From the NCBI RefSeq assembly GCF_014656055.1, contig NZ_BNBR01000001.1:744001-808000 (forward strand): a stretch of DNA of 64,000 nucleotides, given 5' to 3'. The translations under genes and the position numbers were made by a program. Of the stretch, positions 26,298 through 35,470 are shown piece by piece (position 1 is the first letter of the stretch; each line of letters opens with the position of its first letter). The stretch is from Streptomyces griseosporeus. Its GTDB lineage: Bacteria > Actinomycetota > Actinomycetes > Streptomycetales > Streptomycetaceae. The notes beneath the pieces are model-generated. The model made no database searches and was not told the DNA's origin. It saw only the letters and a program-made list of their open reading frames with translations.

Positions 26298-29200
26298 GTG
26301 ACGGCGCACGCGCTGGTGGTGGGCGCCGGCGGCTTCCCGCAGCCGTCCTCGGGCGAGGAGGACCGGGCCGCGGGGCGGGTCGTGCTGCGGCCGCTGCCGA
26401 GCGTGGCGCAGGCGGTGCCGGAGGTGGCCCGGGCGCTCGACGCGGCCGGGGTGCGGGTCGCGGACCTGCTGCTGGACCCGACGCTGCGGGAGTGGGAGGA
26501 CGCCTGGCGGCGGGTGCGCGAGGAGGCGGGCAAGGAGCCGGTGATCGTGCACTTCGGCGGGCACGGGCTGGTCGTGGACACGGACCTGTACCTGGCCGTG
26601 TCCGACACCGACCCGCGCCCGGGTTTCGTGCACGGCTCGGCCGTCGACGTGGAGTTGCTGCTGCGGACCGTCGACCGGGGTCCGGGCGGGCCGGTGCTGT
26701 TCCTGCTCGACGTGTGCGGGGCGGGCGCGGCGTTGCGCCCGCAGCTGGTGGCGAAGCTGGCCGGGGTGCGCCACCGCAAGGCCTGGGTGATCGCGGCCTG
26801 TCCGGCCGAGGAGATCACCTACGGGGCGCGGTTCAGTACGGCCGTCGCGGCGGTGCTGGAGGACCTGGCGCAGCGCCGCGTCTTCGTCGGCAGCGCGCTG
26901 CGGTACGTGCCCGTGGAGCAACTGGCCGCGCGGATCGACCAGGTGATGGCCCGGGCGGACGCGGCACGGGGCGAGCCGAAGCAGGACGTGGTGCGCACGG
27001 CGGACGACGCGGCGGTGCTGCCGCCCCCGCCCTTCCTGGCCAACCCGTACTACCGCAGCCGGGCCTCGGACGCCTACCTGGCCCATCTGGACGGCGGCCT
27101 GGACCATTTCGCGCAGGCCCTCGACCCGCGGTTCGACATCGTGCACTTCGCCGGCCGCGCGGCCGGCGGGGCGGGCGGCGCGGGTGTGTTCCGCTTCAGC
27201 GGGCGCAGACGGCAGCTGGCGCGGCTGCGGGAGTGGCTGGACGGCCCGGCGGGCACCGAGGACCGGCTGCTGGTGGTCACCGGCAGCCCGGGCGCCGGCA
27301 AGTCGGCGCTGCTCGGGGTGGCGGTGTGCAGCGTGCATCCGGAGCTGGAGGGGCTGCGCGCCCGGCTGGGCCTGGAGACGTTCCGGCCCCGGCCCGACCC
27401 CCGGCTGCTGGCCGTGCACGCGCGGCAGTTGACGACACGTCAGGTCGTGGATTCGCTGCACCGGCAGATCCTGGCCGCGGTCGCCGGGCCGGCGGACGGC
27501 GCGCCGTACGAGCCGGAGCGGGCGGTGGGGACCGGGGAACTCTTCGACACGCTCGCGCGGGCGGGCGGGGCGACCGTCGTGGTGGACGCGCTGGACGAGG
27601 CGGACGACCCGGAGGAGCTGCTGCGGGAGGTGCTGCTGCCGCTCGCGGGCTGCCCGGACCCGGGTGCGGCCCCCGGCTGCCGGGTGCTGCTCGGCACCCG
27701 GCTGTGGCCTGGCGCCCTGCGGGAGCTGCGGGCCGTCCTGGAGGGCCGCCCCGCGCTGCGCATCGATCTCGACGACGAGCGCCCGCAGGTCCTCGCCGAC
27801 GACCTCGGCGTCTACCTGGAGAAACTGCTGGACCCGCACTACCCGGCCGGCACCGCGCGGGAGCTGGCCGCCCGGCTGGCGCACTCGGTGGAGCAGGGCG
27901 CGTTCCTGACGGCGTTCCTGTACGGCACCCATCTGCGGGCCCGCCATGCCGCGGGCGATCCGCCGGACTCCGAGGAGGCCGTCGCCGGTCTCCCGCTCGA
28001 CCTGCCGGGCATGCTCGACCTGAACCTGCGGACCCTGCGCGCCGAGAACCCGTGGACGGGCCCGGTGCTGGCCGCGGTCGGCCGGGCGGCGGGGTCCGGC
28101 ATGCCGCTGGAGCTGGTCCACGCGGTGGCGCTGGCGCTCGCCCCGGCCGCCCGCGGCCCCCTGCCGGCGCCGCGCCCGGACGACACCCGCGCGGCCCTGG
28201 ACCACGCCCGCTTCTACCTCCGGCGCACCGCGGACGGTGACCGGCCCGTGTACCGCTTCTTCCACCAGGCCCTCGCCGACCGGATGGCGCCCCTGGCCGC
28301 CCCCGGCGCGGTGCTGCGGGCTCTGCTGGAGCAGGTGCCGGTGGTGGACGGCGTACGGGACTGGTCGGCGGCCGACCCGTACCTGCGGCGCCACGCGGCC
28401 GACCATGCGGCGGAGGCCGGCGCGGAGGCGCTGGACGCGCTGCTGTCCGACGCGGGGCATCTGCTGCACGCCGAGCCGGAGCGGCTCGCCCCGCACCTGC
28501 ACCGGGCGCGCGGCGCGCGGGCCCGGCGCCACGCCGACGTCTACCGGCAGACCACGGCCCACCATCCGCTGCGGCACAGCCTGACCGCGCGGCGGGACCT
28601 GCTGGCGCTGGAGGCGGCGGTATGGCAGGACACGGACCTGGCGGCAGCGCTCGGCGCGGCCACCGGCCCTCCCCCGCCGCTCGTCCGCCCCCACTGGGCC
28701 CTGAGCCGGACGGCCGCGGCGGCCCGCCTGCACACCCTCGGCCCGCACACCGGACCGGTGCACCGGGTCCTGCTCACGGACGCGTCCGGCGGCGACGCGG
28801 GCACCGCCGTCGCGGGCGGGCCGGAGGCCCGGGCGCGGACGGAAGAAGTGACACGCGAGACGAGCGACCCGGTGCGCTCCGAGGACACGGGCGGCGTCAC
28901 CGCCGCAGCGGACGCCCGTGCCCACGACGCGGGCACCGCCGGTGCGGACGGGCCGGAGGACCAGGCGCGGACGGAGGAAGTGGCACGCGAGACGGGCGAC
29001 CCGGTGCGCTCCGAGGACACGAGCGGCGTCACCGCCGCAGCGGACGCCCGTGCCCACGACGCGGGCACCGCCGGCGCGGGCGGGCCGGAGGCCCGGGCGC
29101 GGACGGAGGACGTGGCACACGAGACGGGCGGCGCGGCGGGCTCCGGGGACACGGCCGGCGTCACCGCCGCAGCGGACGCCCGTGCCCGCGCGGGGGAGCC

Positions 29201-31253
29201 GACCGCCACCACCACCGGCGCGGAACGCCGGGCGCGCACCGGGAGCAAGGCGGTCGTCACCGCCTGGGCGGGCGGCCGGGTGCGCCGGTGGGATCCGTTG
29301 CGCGGCGAGGCGTTGGGCGGTCTCGACGGCATCGACGGGCCGGTGCGGGCGGCGGACACCGTCCGGGACAGCGACGGCCGGCTGCTGCTGGTCTGCGCCG
29401 GCGAGGACCGGCTCACCGTCCACGACCTGGGCACCGGCGCCCTGCGGCACCGCCTCGCGCTGAACGGCGTACCGCCCCCGTCCCTGCTCACCGCGCTCAC
29501 CCTGCCGGACGGCGGTGCCCGTGCCGTCACGGCCGGGGACGGCCGTACGGTCCAGGTGTGGGACCTGGACGCGGGCCGCCTGCTGTTCACGCGGGACAGC
29601 CCGATGACGGTGGTCCGGGCGCTGGTGGCGGGCACCCTGCCGGACGGCAGGACGGCGATGCTGGCCGCCGGGGACGAGTACCTGGCGATGGTGTGGGACC
29701 TGAGCACCGGACGGCGGCTGCACCGGCTGGGCCCGCACGGGGACTTCGTGCGCGCCGCGGCGCTCGCCCGCCGTACGGACGGCGGGGCGGTGGCCGTCAC
29801 CGGGGGCGCGGACGCCCGCCTGCACGTCTGGGACCTGTCCGACGGCCACGCGCTGCACACGCTGTCCGGCCACCGTGACTGGATCACCGCGCTGGCCGCG
29901 GGCCGGGCCGGCGGGCGCTGCCTCGCGGTGAGCGGGGACCGGCAGGGCCGGCTGCTGGTGTGGGACCTGGACACGGGCCGTCCGGTGCGGGAACTGCCCG
30001 GTCGGCAGGGCGTGATCACGTGCGTGGCGCTCTCCGGGGACGTGGGGGCGGGCCTCGTCGTCGCCGGGTGCGCCGACGGCCGGGTGGCGGTGTGGGACCT
30101 GGGCACCGGCGTCCGCACCCACGGGTTCGCCGCGCATCCCTCCGGGGTGTACGACGTCGCCGTCGGCCGCGTCGAGGACCGCCTGGTCGTGGTGAGCGGC
30201 GGCGGGGACGGGCGGGCGGTGGTGTGGGACGTGACGCCGGGAGAGGCAGGCGGAGAGGCAGCTCCCGACGGGGTCGCGGTCGCCGAGGGGGAGGCGCGCG
30301 CGGGGGCGGCCGGCGTCGACGGTACGGCCCTCGGGTGGGGCGGTCCGAGCGCCGCCGTCGCGCTGTGCGTGCCGCGTACGGGGCCCGCCCTGCTGGTCAC
30401 TGCGGACGGACAGACGCTGGAGGCAAGAGAGTTCACCACCGGCAGGCGCCGGTTCCGGCTGGCCCTCCCGGCTCCCGTGCCGTGGGGGCGCGCCATGGCC
30501 GCCGCCGAGTTGCAGGACCTGGGCCGGGTGGCGGTGACGGCCGGACGTGACGGCGTGGTGCGGACATGGGATCTGACGACGGGGGCCCTGGCCTGCTCCT
30601 TCGCCGGGCCTTCCCGGCGGATCCGGACGCCGGCCGTCACCTCCCTGCCCGGCGGCCGGGCGGTGCTGGTCGCGGGCGAGGACGACGGGACGGCGACCGT
30701 CCGGGATCTGACGACCGGTGAGCTGCTGGCCGTCTTCCCGGGGCATGCCGGCCGGCTGCGCGCCCTCACCACGCCGGACGTCCCCGGTGCGCCCCCCGCC
30801 GCGGTGAGCGCCGACGACTCGGGCGCCGTCCTGCTGTGGGATCTCCTCTCCGGCGAGCCGATCACGGTCCTGACGCGCACCGGCCCGCCGGTCCACGCGG
30901 TGGCCGCCGCCGCGCTGCCCGACGGCCGTGCGGTGGTCGTCGCGGGCGGGGCGGGGGGCGAGGTCCGGCTGTGGGACCTGTCGGCGCCCGGGGCGGCGGA
31001 GCATCTGACCGGGCTGGAACGCCGGGTGAACGTCCTGGCGACGACGCGTCTCGCGGACGGCACCGTGGTGGCCGTCGGCGGGGGTGAGGACGGCCGGCTG
31101 GCGTTCTGGGACCTCGCGGCGCGTACGGAGCTGCGGCCCTCGTACCACCTGCCCGGCGCGGTGACGGCGCTCGCCGCCTGCCCGGAGGGGATCGCCGTGG
31201 CGCACACCGCGGGCACGGCCGCGCTCGGCTGGACGGCGGGGCAGCCGGCTTAG
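26298..31253 (+). CDS. Caspase-like / NTPase (STAND) / WD40 protein
   Basis: The 1651-aa product has three parts. Residues 1-220 are a caspase-like (C14) domain with the catalytic dyad intact: H89 in HFGGHG and C140 in LDVCGAG. A STAND/AAA-type NTPase follows, with Walker A GSPGAGKSALL (K335) and Walker B VVDALDEAD. The C-terminal part from about residue 815 has some 14 WD40 blades (VWDL-type ends), enough for two propellers. Three 44-residue repeats interrupt blade 1. The GTG at 26298 with GGAGGTGGGG upstream is preferred over GTG 26286. It resembles NLR-type sensors in which ligand binding activates a protease. Confidence 0.88.
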   Translation: MTAHALVVGAGGFPQPSSGEEDRAAGRVVLRPLPSVAQAVPEVARALDAAGVRVADLLLDPTLREWEDAWRRVREEAGKEPVIVHFGGHGLVVDTDLYLAVSDTDPRPGFVHGSAVDVELLLRTVDRGPGGPVLFLLDVCGAGAALRPQLVAKLAGVRHRKAWVIAACPAEEITYGARFSTAVAAVLEDLAQRRVFVGSALRYVPVEQLAARIDQVMARADAARGEPKQDVVRTADDAAVLPPPPFLANPYYRSRASDAYLAHLDGGLDHFAQALDPRFDIVHFAGRAAGGAGGAGVFRFSGRRRQLARLREWLDGPAGTEDRLLVVTGSPGAGKSALLGVAVCSVHPELEGLRARLGLETFRPRPDPRLLAVHARQLTTRQVVDSLHRQILAAVAGPADGAPYEPERAVGTGELFDTLARAGGATVVVDALDEADDPEELLREVLLPLAGCPDPGAAPGCRVLLGTRLWPGALRELRAVLEGRPALRIDLDDERPQVLADDLGVYLEKLLDPHYPAGTARELAARLAHSVEQGAFLTAFLYGTHLRARHAAGDPPDSEEAVAGLPLDLPGMLDLNLRTLRAENPWTGPVLAAVGRAAGSGMPLELVHAVALALAPAARGPLPAPRPDDTRAALDHARFYLRRTADGDRPVYRFFHQALADRMAPLAAPGAVLRALLEQVPVVDGVRDWSAADPYLRRHAADHAAEAGAEALDALLSDAGHLLHAEPERLAPHLHRARGARARRHADVYRQTTAHHPLRHSLTARRDLLALEAAVWQDTDLAAALGAATGPPPPLVRPHWALSRTAAAARLHTLGPHTGPVHRVLLTDASGGDAGTAVAGGPEARARTEEVTRETSDPVRSEDTGGVTAAADARAHDAGTAGADGPEDQARTEEVARETGDPVRSEDTSGVTAAADARAHDAGTAGAGGPEARARTEDVAHETGGAAGSGDTAGVTAAADARARAGEPTATTTGAERRARTGSKAVVTAWAGGRVRRWDPLRGEALGGLDGIDGPVRAADTVRDSDGRLLLVCAGEDRLTVHDLGTGALRHRLALNGVPPPSLLTALTLPDGGARAVTAGDGRTVQVWDLDAGRLLFTRDSPMTVVRALVAGTLPDGRTAMLAAGDEYLAMVWDLSTGRRLHRLGPHGDFVRAAALARRTDGGAVAVTGGADARLHVWDLSDGHALHTLSGHRDWITALAAGRAGGRCLAVSGDRQGRLLVWDLDTGRPVRELPGRQGVITCVALSGDVGAGLVVAGCADGRVAVWDLGTGVRTHGFAAHPSGVYDVAVGRVEDRLVVVSGGGDGRAVVWDVTPGEAGGEAAPDGVAVAEGEARAGAAGVDGTALGWGGPSAAVALCVPRTGPALLVTADGQTLEAREFTTGRRRFRLALPAPVPWGRAMAAAELQDLGRVAVTAGRDGVVRTWDLTTGALACSFAGPSRRIRTPAVTSLPGGRAVLVAGEDDGTATVRDLTTGELLAVFPGHAGRLRALTTPDVPGAPPAAVSADDSGAVLLWDLLSGEPITVLTRTGPPVHAVAAAALPDGRAVVVAGGAGGEVRLWDLSAPGAAEHLTGLERRVNVLATTRLADGTVVAVGGGEDGRLAFWDLAARTELRPSYHLPGAVTALAACPEGIAVAHTAGTAALGWTAGQPA
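28794..29189 (+). repeat. Three tandem 132-bp repeats inside the WD40 gene
   Basis: Units start at 28794, 28926 and 29058. Each encodes 44 residues beginning DAGTA and containing RTEEV, ET, SEDT and GVTAAADARA. Period, frame and much of the sequence are exact between copies 1 and 2. The repeats sit between two beta strands of the first WD40 blade. Confidence 0.95.
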
Positions 31254-31495
31254 GGGGTGCCCGTCGCCCGGGCCGGGCTCCTGGCGTCCGGCCCCCGGCC
31301 CCGGCCCCCGGCTCCCGCTGTCCCGCACGCCCGAGGGGGCCGTCCGGGTGAACCCCGCCCGTGCGCACCGCTCCGGCATGCAGGCGGGCCGTGCGGGTTC
31401 TTCACTGAAGGTCCGGTGCCGTATCCGCGCGACCGCCGGGCAGCCGGGTCGCGCCGGGTCGGGCACCGCCCGCGGTACCGAGCGAGGAGGCCCCT

Positions 31496-32038
31496 GTGGA
31501 GACACCGGACGGACCACGCGCCGGCGGCTGGGCGTCGTACGACGCCGTCCGAGCGGACACCGCGCCGCAGCCCTCTCCCCCGCCCCTGCCCCCGCCCGCG
31601 TCCGCGTCCCCTCCCCCGTCGCGGCTCAACGCCGGGCGGCTGTGGGCGGGCGGCGTGATGACCGCGGGGGTGGCGGGGCTGACGGCGGTGGTGGCGGTGC
31701 TGCTGGTGCGCGGCGTGTTCGGGGTGTCGGTGTTCGGGCCGGCCGGCGACGGCGTACCGGCGAACACCTCCGCCACGGTCCCGGCGGTGACGGCCGCGGC
31801 CGCCGCGCTGGGCGCGACGGGGGTGCTGCACCTGCTGGCGCTGACGGTCCGGCGACCGTGCCGCCTGTTCTCCTGCCTGGTCACGCTGACCACGGCCGCG
31901 CTGGTGCTCCTGCCGTTCGGCACGGCGGCGAGCCCCGGCGAGAAGGTGGGTTCCGCCGTGGTGCGGCTCGCGGTCGGCGTCACCGTCGGGGCCCTGCTGT
32001 CGGCGGTGGGCCGCGGGGCCCTGCGCCGCGGCAGGTGA
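31496..32038 (+). CDS. DUF6069-like membrane protein
   Basis: The 180-aa protein has a proline-rich N-terminal tail of about 45 residues. About four hydrophobic helices follow (VMTAGVAGLTAVVAVLLVRG, VPAVTAAAAALGATGVLHLL, LVTLTTAALVLLPFG, VVRLAVGVTVGALLSAV). This layout matches the DUF6069 group of actinobacterial membrane proteins. The GTG start is supported by GGAGG 5 nt upstream. The gap of 242 bp before it follows the end of the fxs-linked WD40 gene and holds CCCGCACG/CGTGCGGG arms (31322, 31390) about 60 nt apart. Function unknown. Confidence 0.75.
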   Translation: METPDGPRAGGWASYDAVRADTAPQPSPPPLPPPASASPPPSRLNAGRLWAGGVMTAGVAGLTAVVAVLLVRGVFGVSVFGPAGDGVPANTSATVPAVTAAAAALGATGVLHLLALTVRRPCRLFSCLVTLTTAALVLLPFGTAASPGEKVGSAVVRLAVGVTVGALLSAVGRGALRRGR

Positions 32039-32045
32039 GGCGGCC

Positions 32046-32567
32046 TCAGCGGGAGGACGGCAGGTCCGTGGCCGGGTCGATCACCCAGTGGTTGCTGCGC
32101 AGGACGCGGTCCGCGAAGTCCACGTCCCGTTCGCCCAGCAGGCGGAAGCCCAGGGAGCGGCAGATGCCGTTGGAGGGGCCGTTGGCCGTGGCGGGGAAGG
32201 CGTGGATGTCGCCCCAGCGGTCTTCGTCGCGGGCCCGTTCCAGCAGGGTGCGCACGGCCCGCTTGCCGAGGCCGCGGCCCTGGTACTCGGGCAGCACCAT
32301 CCAGCCGATCTCGGAGAGCGGCCCCTCGGCGCCGTCGTGCGACCACAGGACCACCGAGCCTGCCACCGCCTCGGGCACGGCCGGGTCGGGCACGATCATC
32401 TTGATCCAGGCGGCGTCCGCGGCCGCCTTGGCGGCGTCACGGCGTACCTTGTCGGCGATGCCGTCCCGGGGCAGCGGGCCGCCCAGCCCCGCCATCATCG
32501 CGGGGTCGCACCGCATCCGGACGTACGCCTCGACGTCGTCCTCCGTCACATCACGCAGCAGCACCAC
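32046..32567 (-). CDS. GNAT-family N-acetyltransferase
   Basis: The 173-aa protein has the GNAT acetyl-CoA loop: IGWMVLPEYQGRGLGKRAVRTLLERAR contains the Q-x-x-G-x-G/A motif. NGPSNGICRSLGFRLLGERDVDF forms the final beta-alpha-beta. Members of this RimJ-like group act on small molecules or protein N-termini, and the substrate is not predictable. The gene is convergent with the DUF6069 gene and precedes a sigma factor gene on the same strand. Confidence 0.87.
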   Translation of the reverse strand: MVLLRDVTEDDVEAYVRMRCDPAMMAGLGGPLPRDGIADKVRRDAAKAAADAAWIKMIVPDPAVPEAVAGSVVLWSHDGAEGPLSEIGWMVLPEYQGRGLGKRAVRTLLERARDEDRWGDIHAFPATANGPSNGICRSLGFRLLGERDVDFADRVLRSNHWVIDPATDLPSSR

Positions 32568-32615
32568 CCGGGAACCGTACCCCGCGCCACCGTCAGTCCT
32601 CGGGCCTTCCGGCCC

Positions 32616-33623
32616 TCAGCCCGCCCAGGACACCAGGCGTTCGCCGGTCTCCTGCTCCCGCAGCCGGGCCAGGGCCTGCTTCTCCAGCTGGCGGACGCGT
32701 TCGCGGGTCAGGCCCACGTGCCGGGCGACCTCCTGGAGCGTGCGGGTGTGGCCGTCGTGCAGCCCGTAGCGCAGGCTGAGGATCATCGCGTCGCGCGGCG
32801 CCAGCGTGCCGACGGCCTCGCGCAGCTCCCGCGCCAGGGCCTGGAACTCCGCGACCTCGGGCGCCTGGAGCACCTCCGTGTCGGGGATGAGGTCGCCGAC
32901 GACCGTCTCACCGGTGTCGTCCACCGGCATGTCCAGACTGAGCGCGTCCCGTCCGACCCGGCGCAGGAAGACGACCTTGTCCTCGGCGAGGCCGCCCTCG
33001 GCGGCGACCTCCTCGACGGTGGGCTCCCGGCCGAGCGCCAGGTGCAGCCGCCGCTCCACCTTGCCGAGCTTGTGCAGCTGCTCCACGACATGGGTGGGCA
33101 GCCGTACCGTGCGGGCGTGCGTGGCGATGCCCCGCTCGATGGCCTGGCGGATCCACCAGGTGGCGTACGTGGAGAACTTGAAGCCCCTGGTGTGGTCGAA
33201 CTTCTCCACCGCGCGGATCAGCCCGAGGTTGCCCTCCTGGATGACGTCCAGCAGGGGCAGCCCGCGGTGGGCGTGCCGCTTGGCCATCGCGACCACCAGC
33301 CGCAGGTTGGCCCGCACCATGTGGTCCTTGGCGGCCTGCCCGTCGCGCACGGCCGCTTCGAGGTCCCGCCGCCGCCCCTCCGCCGGCGCGGTCCGCTCCA
33401 GTTCCTCCAGGGCCCGCACACCCGCTTCGATGCGCTGCGCCAGCCGTACTTCCCCGGCGGCGTCCAGCAGCGGCGTCGCGGCGATCTGCGCCAGGTACTG
33501 GCCGAGCAGATCGGGTTCGTCGCCGGGTATGCCCGCCGGGTCGCGCCGCCGGGCCGGTCGGCCGGTGGCACGGCCGGGGGCGGCGCGGCCGGTCGTGGGG
33601 GCCGTTCGTGCCTGGGGAGGCAT
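32616..33623 (-). CDS. Group 2 (HrdB-like) RNA polymerase sigma factor
   Basis: The 335-aa protein has region 1.2 (DLLGQYLAQIAATPLL), region 2 with VRANLRLVVAMAKRH, LLDVIQEGNLGLIRAVEKFD and FSTYATWWIRQAIERG, and region 4.2 TLQEVARHVGLTRERVRQLE. This is the RpoD/HrdA-HrdC-HrdD type without the long acidic region 1.1, so a non-essential principal-like sigma. The ATG at 33623 (MPPQARTAP) has a GGAGGAG site and is favoured over an open frame 66 bp longer. It is divergent from the beta-helix gene. Confidence 0.93.
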   Translation of the reverse strand: MPPQARTAPTTGRAAPGRATGRPARRRDPAGIPGDEPDLLGQYLAQIAATPLLDAAGEVRLAQRIEAGVRALEELERTAPAEGRRRDLEAAVRDGQAAKDHMVRANLRLVVAMAKRHAHRGLPLLDVIQEGNLGLIRAVEKFDHTRGFKFSTYATWWIRQAIERGIATHARTVRLPTHVVEQLHKLGKVERRLHLALGREPTVEEVAAEGGLAEDKVVFLRRVGRDALSLDMPVDDTGETVVGDLIPDTEVLQAPEVAEFQALARELREAVGTLAPRDAMILSLRYGLHDGHTRTLQEVARHVGLTRERVRQLEKQALARLREQETGERLVSWAG

Positions 33624-33832
33624 CGTCCCACTCCTCCTGCTGTCGCGTTCCGGGCGCCCCGGGTACCCGGCGGGCCTCCCGTGAACCACGCGCGGAGCCG
33701 GTGGCGCGAGCGGCGTACGACGACGCGCGCGGCCCGGGCGGCGTCCGCCGCGGGTCCGCCGGCCGGGCGACGCATGCGCGGGGCGGATCTCCGGTACTCG
33801 GGGACGTGCCCCCGTACGGAAGGAGCCCCCCG

Positions 33833-35449
33833 ATGTCCCTCCCCCTGACGGTCGAGGCCCGTGCGTACGGGCTGGTGGGCGACGGTACCGGCAACGACCA
33901 GCCGGCCCTGGCCAAACTGGTCGACGCGCTGGGCGACGGCTACGAGGCGGACGGGCGGCCCCGCACGATCCGCGTCCCGGCGGGGCGGTACGTGATCCGG
34001 GACCGGCCGGTCGTGTGGCGCAGCGGGGTGTCGCTGATCGGGGAGGGCCGAGGGGCCACCTGCTTCGTGCTGTGCAACCCGGGCAGCCCCGCCGACCCGG
34101 TGCCGCTGGCCTGGTTCACCGCGCAGGAGCACGGCGCGAGCCGGGAGCGGCATCTGGCGGACGTCACCTTCGCGCACCTGGAGATCGACGGCTCGGGCGC
34201 GCGGACGACGGAGTACCACCCGCTCGCCAAGGGCCTCGGCCTGCAGTACGTGCTGCGGGGGCGGTTCACCGACCTGTACATCCACGACACCGGGGCCACC
34301 GGCTTCGGCTGCGACTTCCTCCAGGACACCGTCGTGGAGGGGGTGCTGGCCGAGCGGTGCGGGGCGCAGGACCCCGGGGAGAAGATGGGCGGGGCGGGCA
34401 TCGGGATCGGCATCGGCGGCTGGGGCCGGGTGGAGCGGCTGACGGTCACGGCGTGCACGGCGACCGGGAACGGCACCAACGGCATCTTCGTCGAGCTGCA
34501 GCAGGAGAAGTGGCCGCCGCCGCGCGGCATCCGGATCACCGCCTGCCACACCGAGGACAACCGGTTCGGCATCTCCGACTGGGGCGCCGACGGTCTGCTG
34601 GTGACGTCGTGCACGATGATCGGCAACCACGAGGCGGGGTTCGACGTGTCCTCGCAGGGCACGTCGGGCGTCGGCGGCCGGGGCGGCATCGTCACCGGCT
34701 GTGTGATCGACGGCAATGTGCGCGACGGCATCGGCTTCGGCAACACGCCCGGCCCGTACGCCTTCCGGGGGAACCGGATCAGCAACAACGGGCGGTACGG
34801 CCACTGGGAGCACAACCTGGCGGGCGGCGACCGGGAACCGGCGGCGGACGTCGTGCTGGAGTCCAACGACATCCGGGACAACGCGCTCGACGGTGTCCGC
34901 TTCGACGCCGCCGTGCGCGATCCGGCGGTCCTGGGCAACCGGATCCGCGGCAACGGCCGCCGCTGTGCCCCCGCGGCGGCGGGCGGCGGTGACGGGGTGC
35001 GCTGCTCGCGGCTGTTCCTCACCGACGAGCACGCCGACTGGACGCCGGACGGGCACCGCGGGAAGCGGGTGACGGTCGGCGGGCGGAGCGCGCTGGTCAT
35101 GTACAACACGGCGACCGAGCTGGCGCTGGCCCCCATCCGGCCTGGGGCCGGCACCGCCTGGGAGGACGGGCCGCCCCCGCCCGGCACCGCCTACCGGCTG
35201 CCGGACTCCCCCGGCCCGCGCGCCGGGATCACCGTCGACGCCGAGCTGTTCCGGGCCGATGTGCGGGACAACCGGGTGTGGGACGACCAGCCCGACCGGA
35301 CCCAGACCCACGGCCTGTGGGTGACGGGCGCGGGCCGCTGGAGCGGCGGCCGGGTGTCGGGCAACGACTTCACCGGCAACGCGGCCGAGCCGGTACGCCT
35401 GGACAGCGCGCCGCAGGACGTCCGCTGGGGCGACGACAACGACACCTGA
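33833..35449 (+). CDS. Right-handed parallel beta-helix protein
   Basis: The 538-aa protein begins with a pectate-lyase-like N-terminal cap: VEARAYGLVGDGTGNDQPALAKLVDAL then IRVPAGRYVI. It continues with repeated helical turns such as VEGVLAERCGAQ, LTVTACTATGNGTNGIFV, LLVTSCTMIGNHEAGFDVSS and VVLESNDIRDNALDGV. No signal peptide is seen. Such folds act as polysaccharide lyases, hydrolases or epimerases, but I cannot tell which residues are catalytic. It lies near an FAD oxidoreductase and a polysaccharide pyruvyl transferase, so a carbohydrate role is plausible. Confidence 0.85.
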   Translation: MSLPLTVEARAYGLVGDGTGNDQPALAKLVDALGDGYEADGRPRTIRVPAGRYVIRDRPVVWRSGVSLIGEGRGATCFVLCNPGSPADPVPLAWFTAQEHGASRERHLADVTFAHLEIDGSGARTTEYHPLAKGLGLQYVLRGRFTDLYIHDTGATGFGCDFLQDTVVEGVLAERCGAQDPGEKMGGAGIGIGIGGWGRVERLTVTACTATGNGTNGIFVELQQEKWPPPRGIRITACHTEDNRFGISDWGADGLLVTSCTMIGNHEAGFDVSSQGTSGVGGRGGIVTGCVIDGNVRDGIGFGNTPGPYAFRGNRISNNGRYGHWEHNLAGGDREPAADVVLESNDIRDNALDGVRFDAAVRDPAVLGNRIRGNGRRCAPAAAGGGDGVRCSRLFLTDEHADWTPDGHRGKRVTVGGRSALVMYNTATELALAPIRPGAGTAWEDGPPPPGTAYRLPDSPGPRAGITVDAELFRADVRDNRVWDDQPDRTQTHGLWVTGAGRWSGGRVSGNDFTGNAAEPVRLDSAPQDVRWGDDNDT

Positions 35450-35451
35450 GC

Positions 35452-35470
35452 CCTCCGGCGGCGCCGGAGG
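35452..35470. terminator. Bidirectional terminator between convergent genes
   Basis: Arms CCTCCGGC and GCCGGAGG flank a GGC loop and fill the gap between two convergent stop codons. There is no T-run, as is common for Streptomyces terminators. Confidence 0.65.

Noticed and set aside
31322..31397. CCCGCACG/CGTGCGGG arms as a terminator for the WD40 gene
   Set aside because: The arms are about 60 nt apart, too far for a usual terminator, with no T-run.
25284..31517. A 2077-codon open frame on the minus strand opposite the caspase-WD40 gene
   Set aside because: It is low-complexity Arg/Pro/Ala/Gly text without domains. In GC-rich DNA the frame opposite a real gene often stays open.
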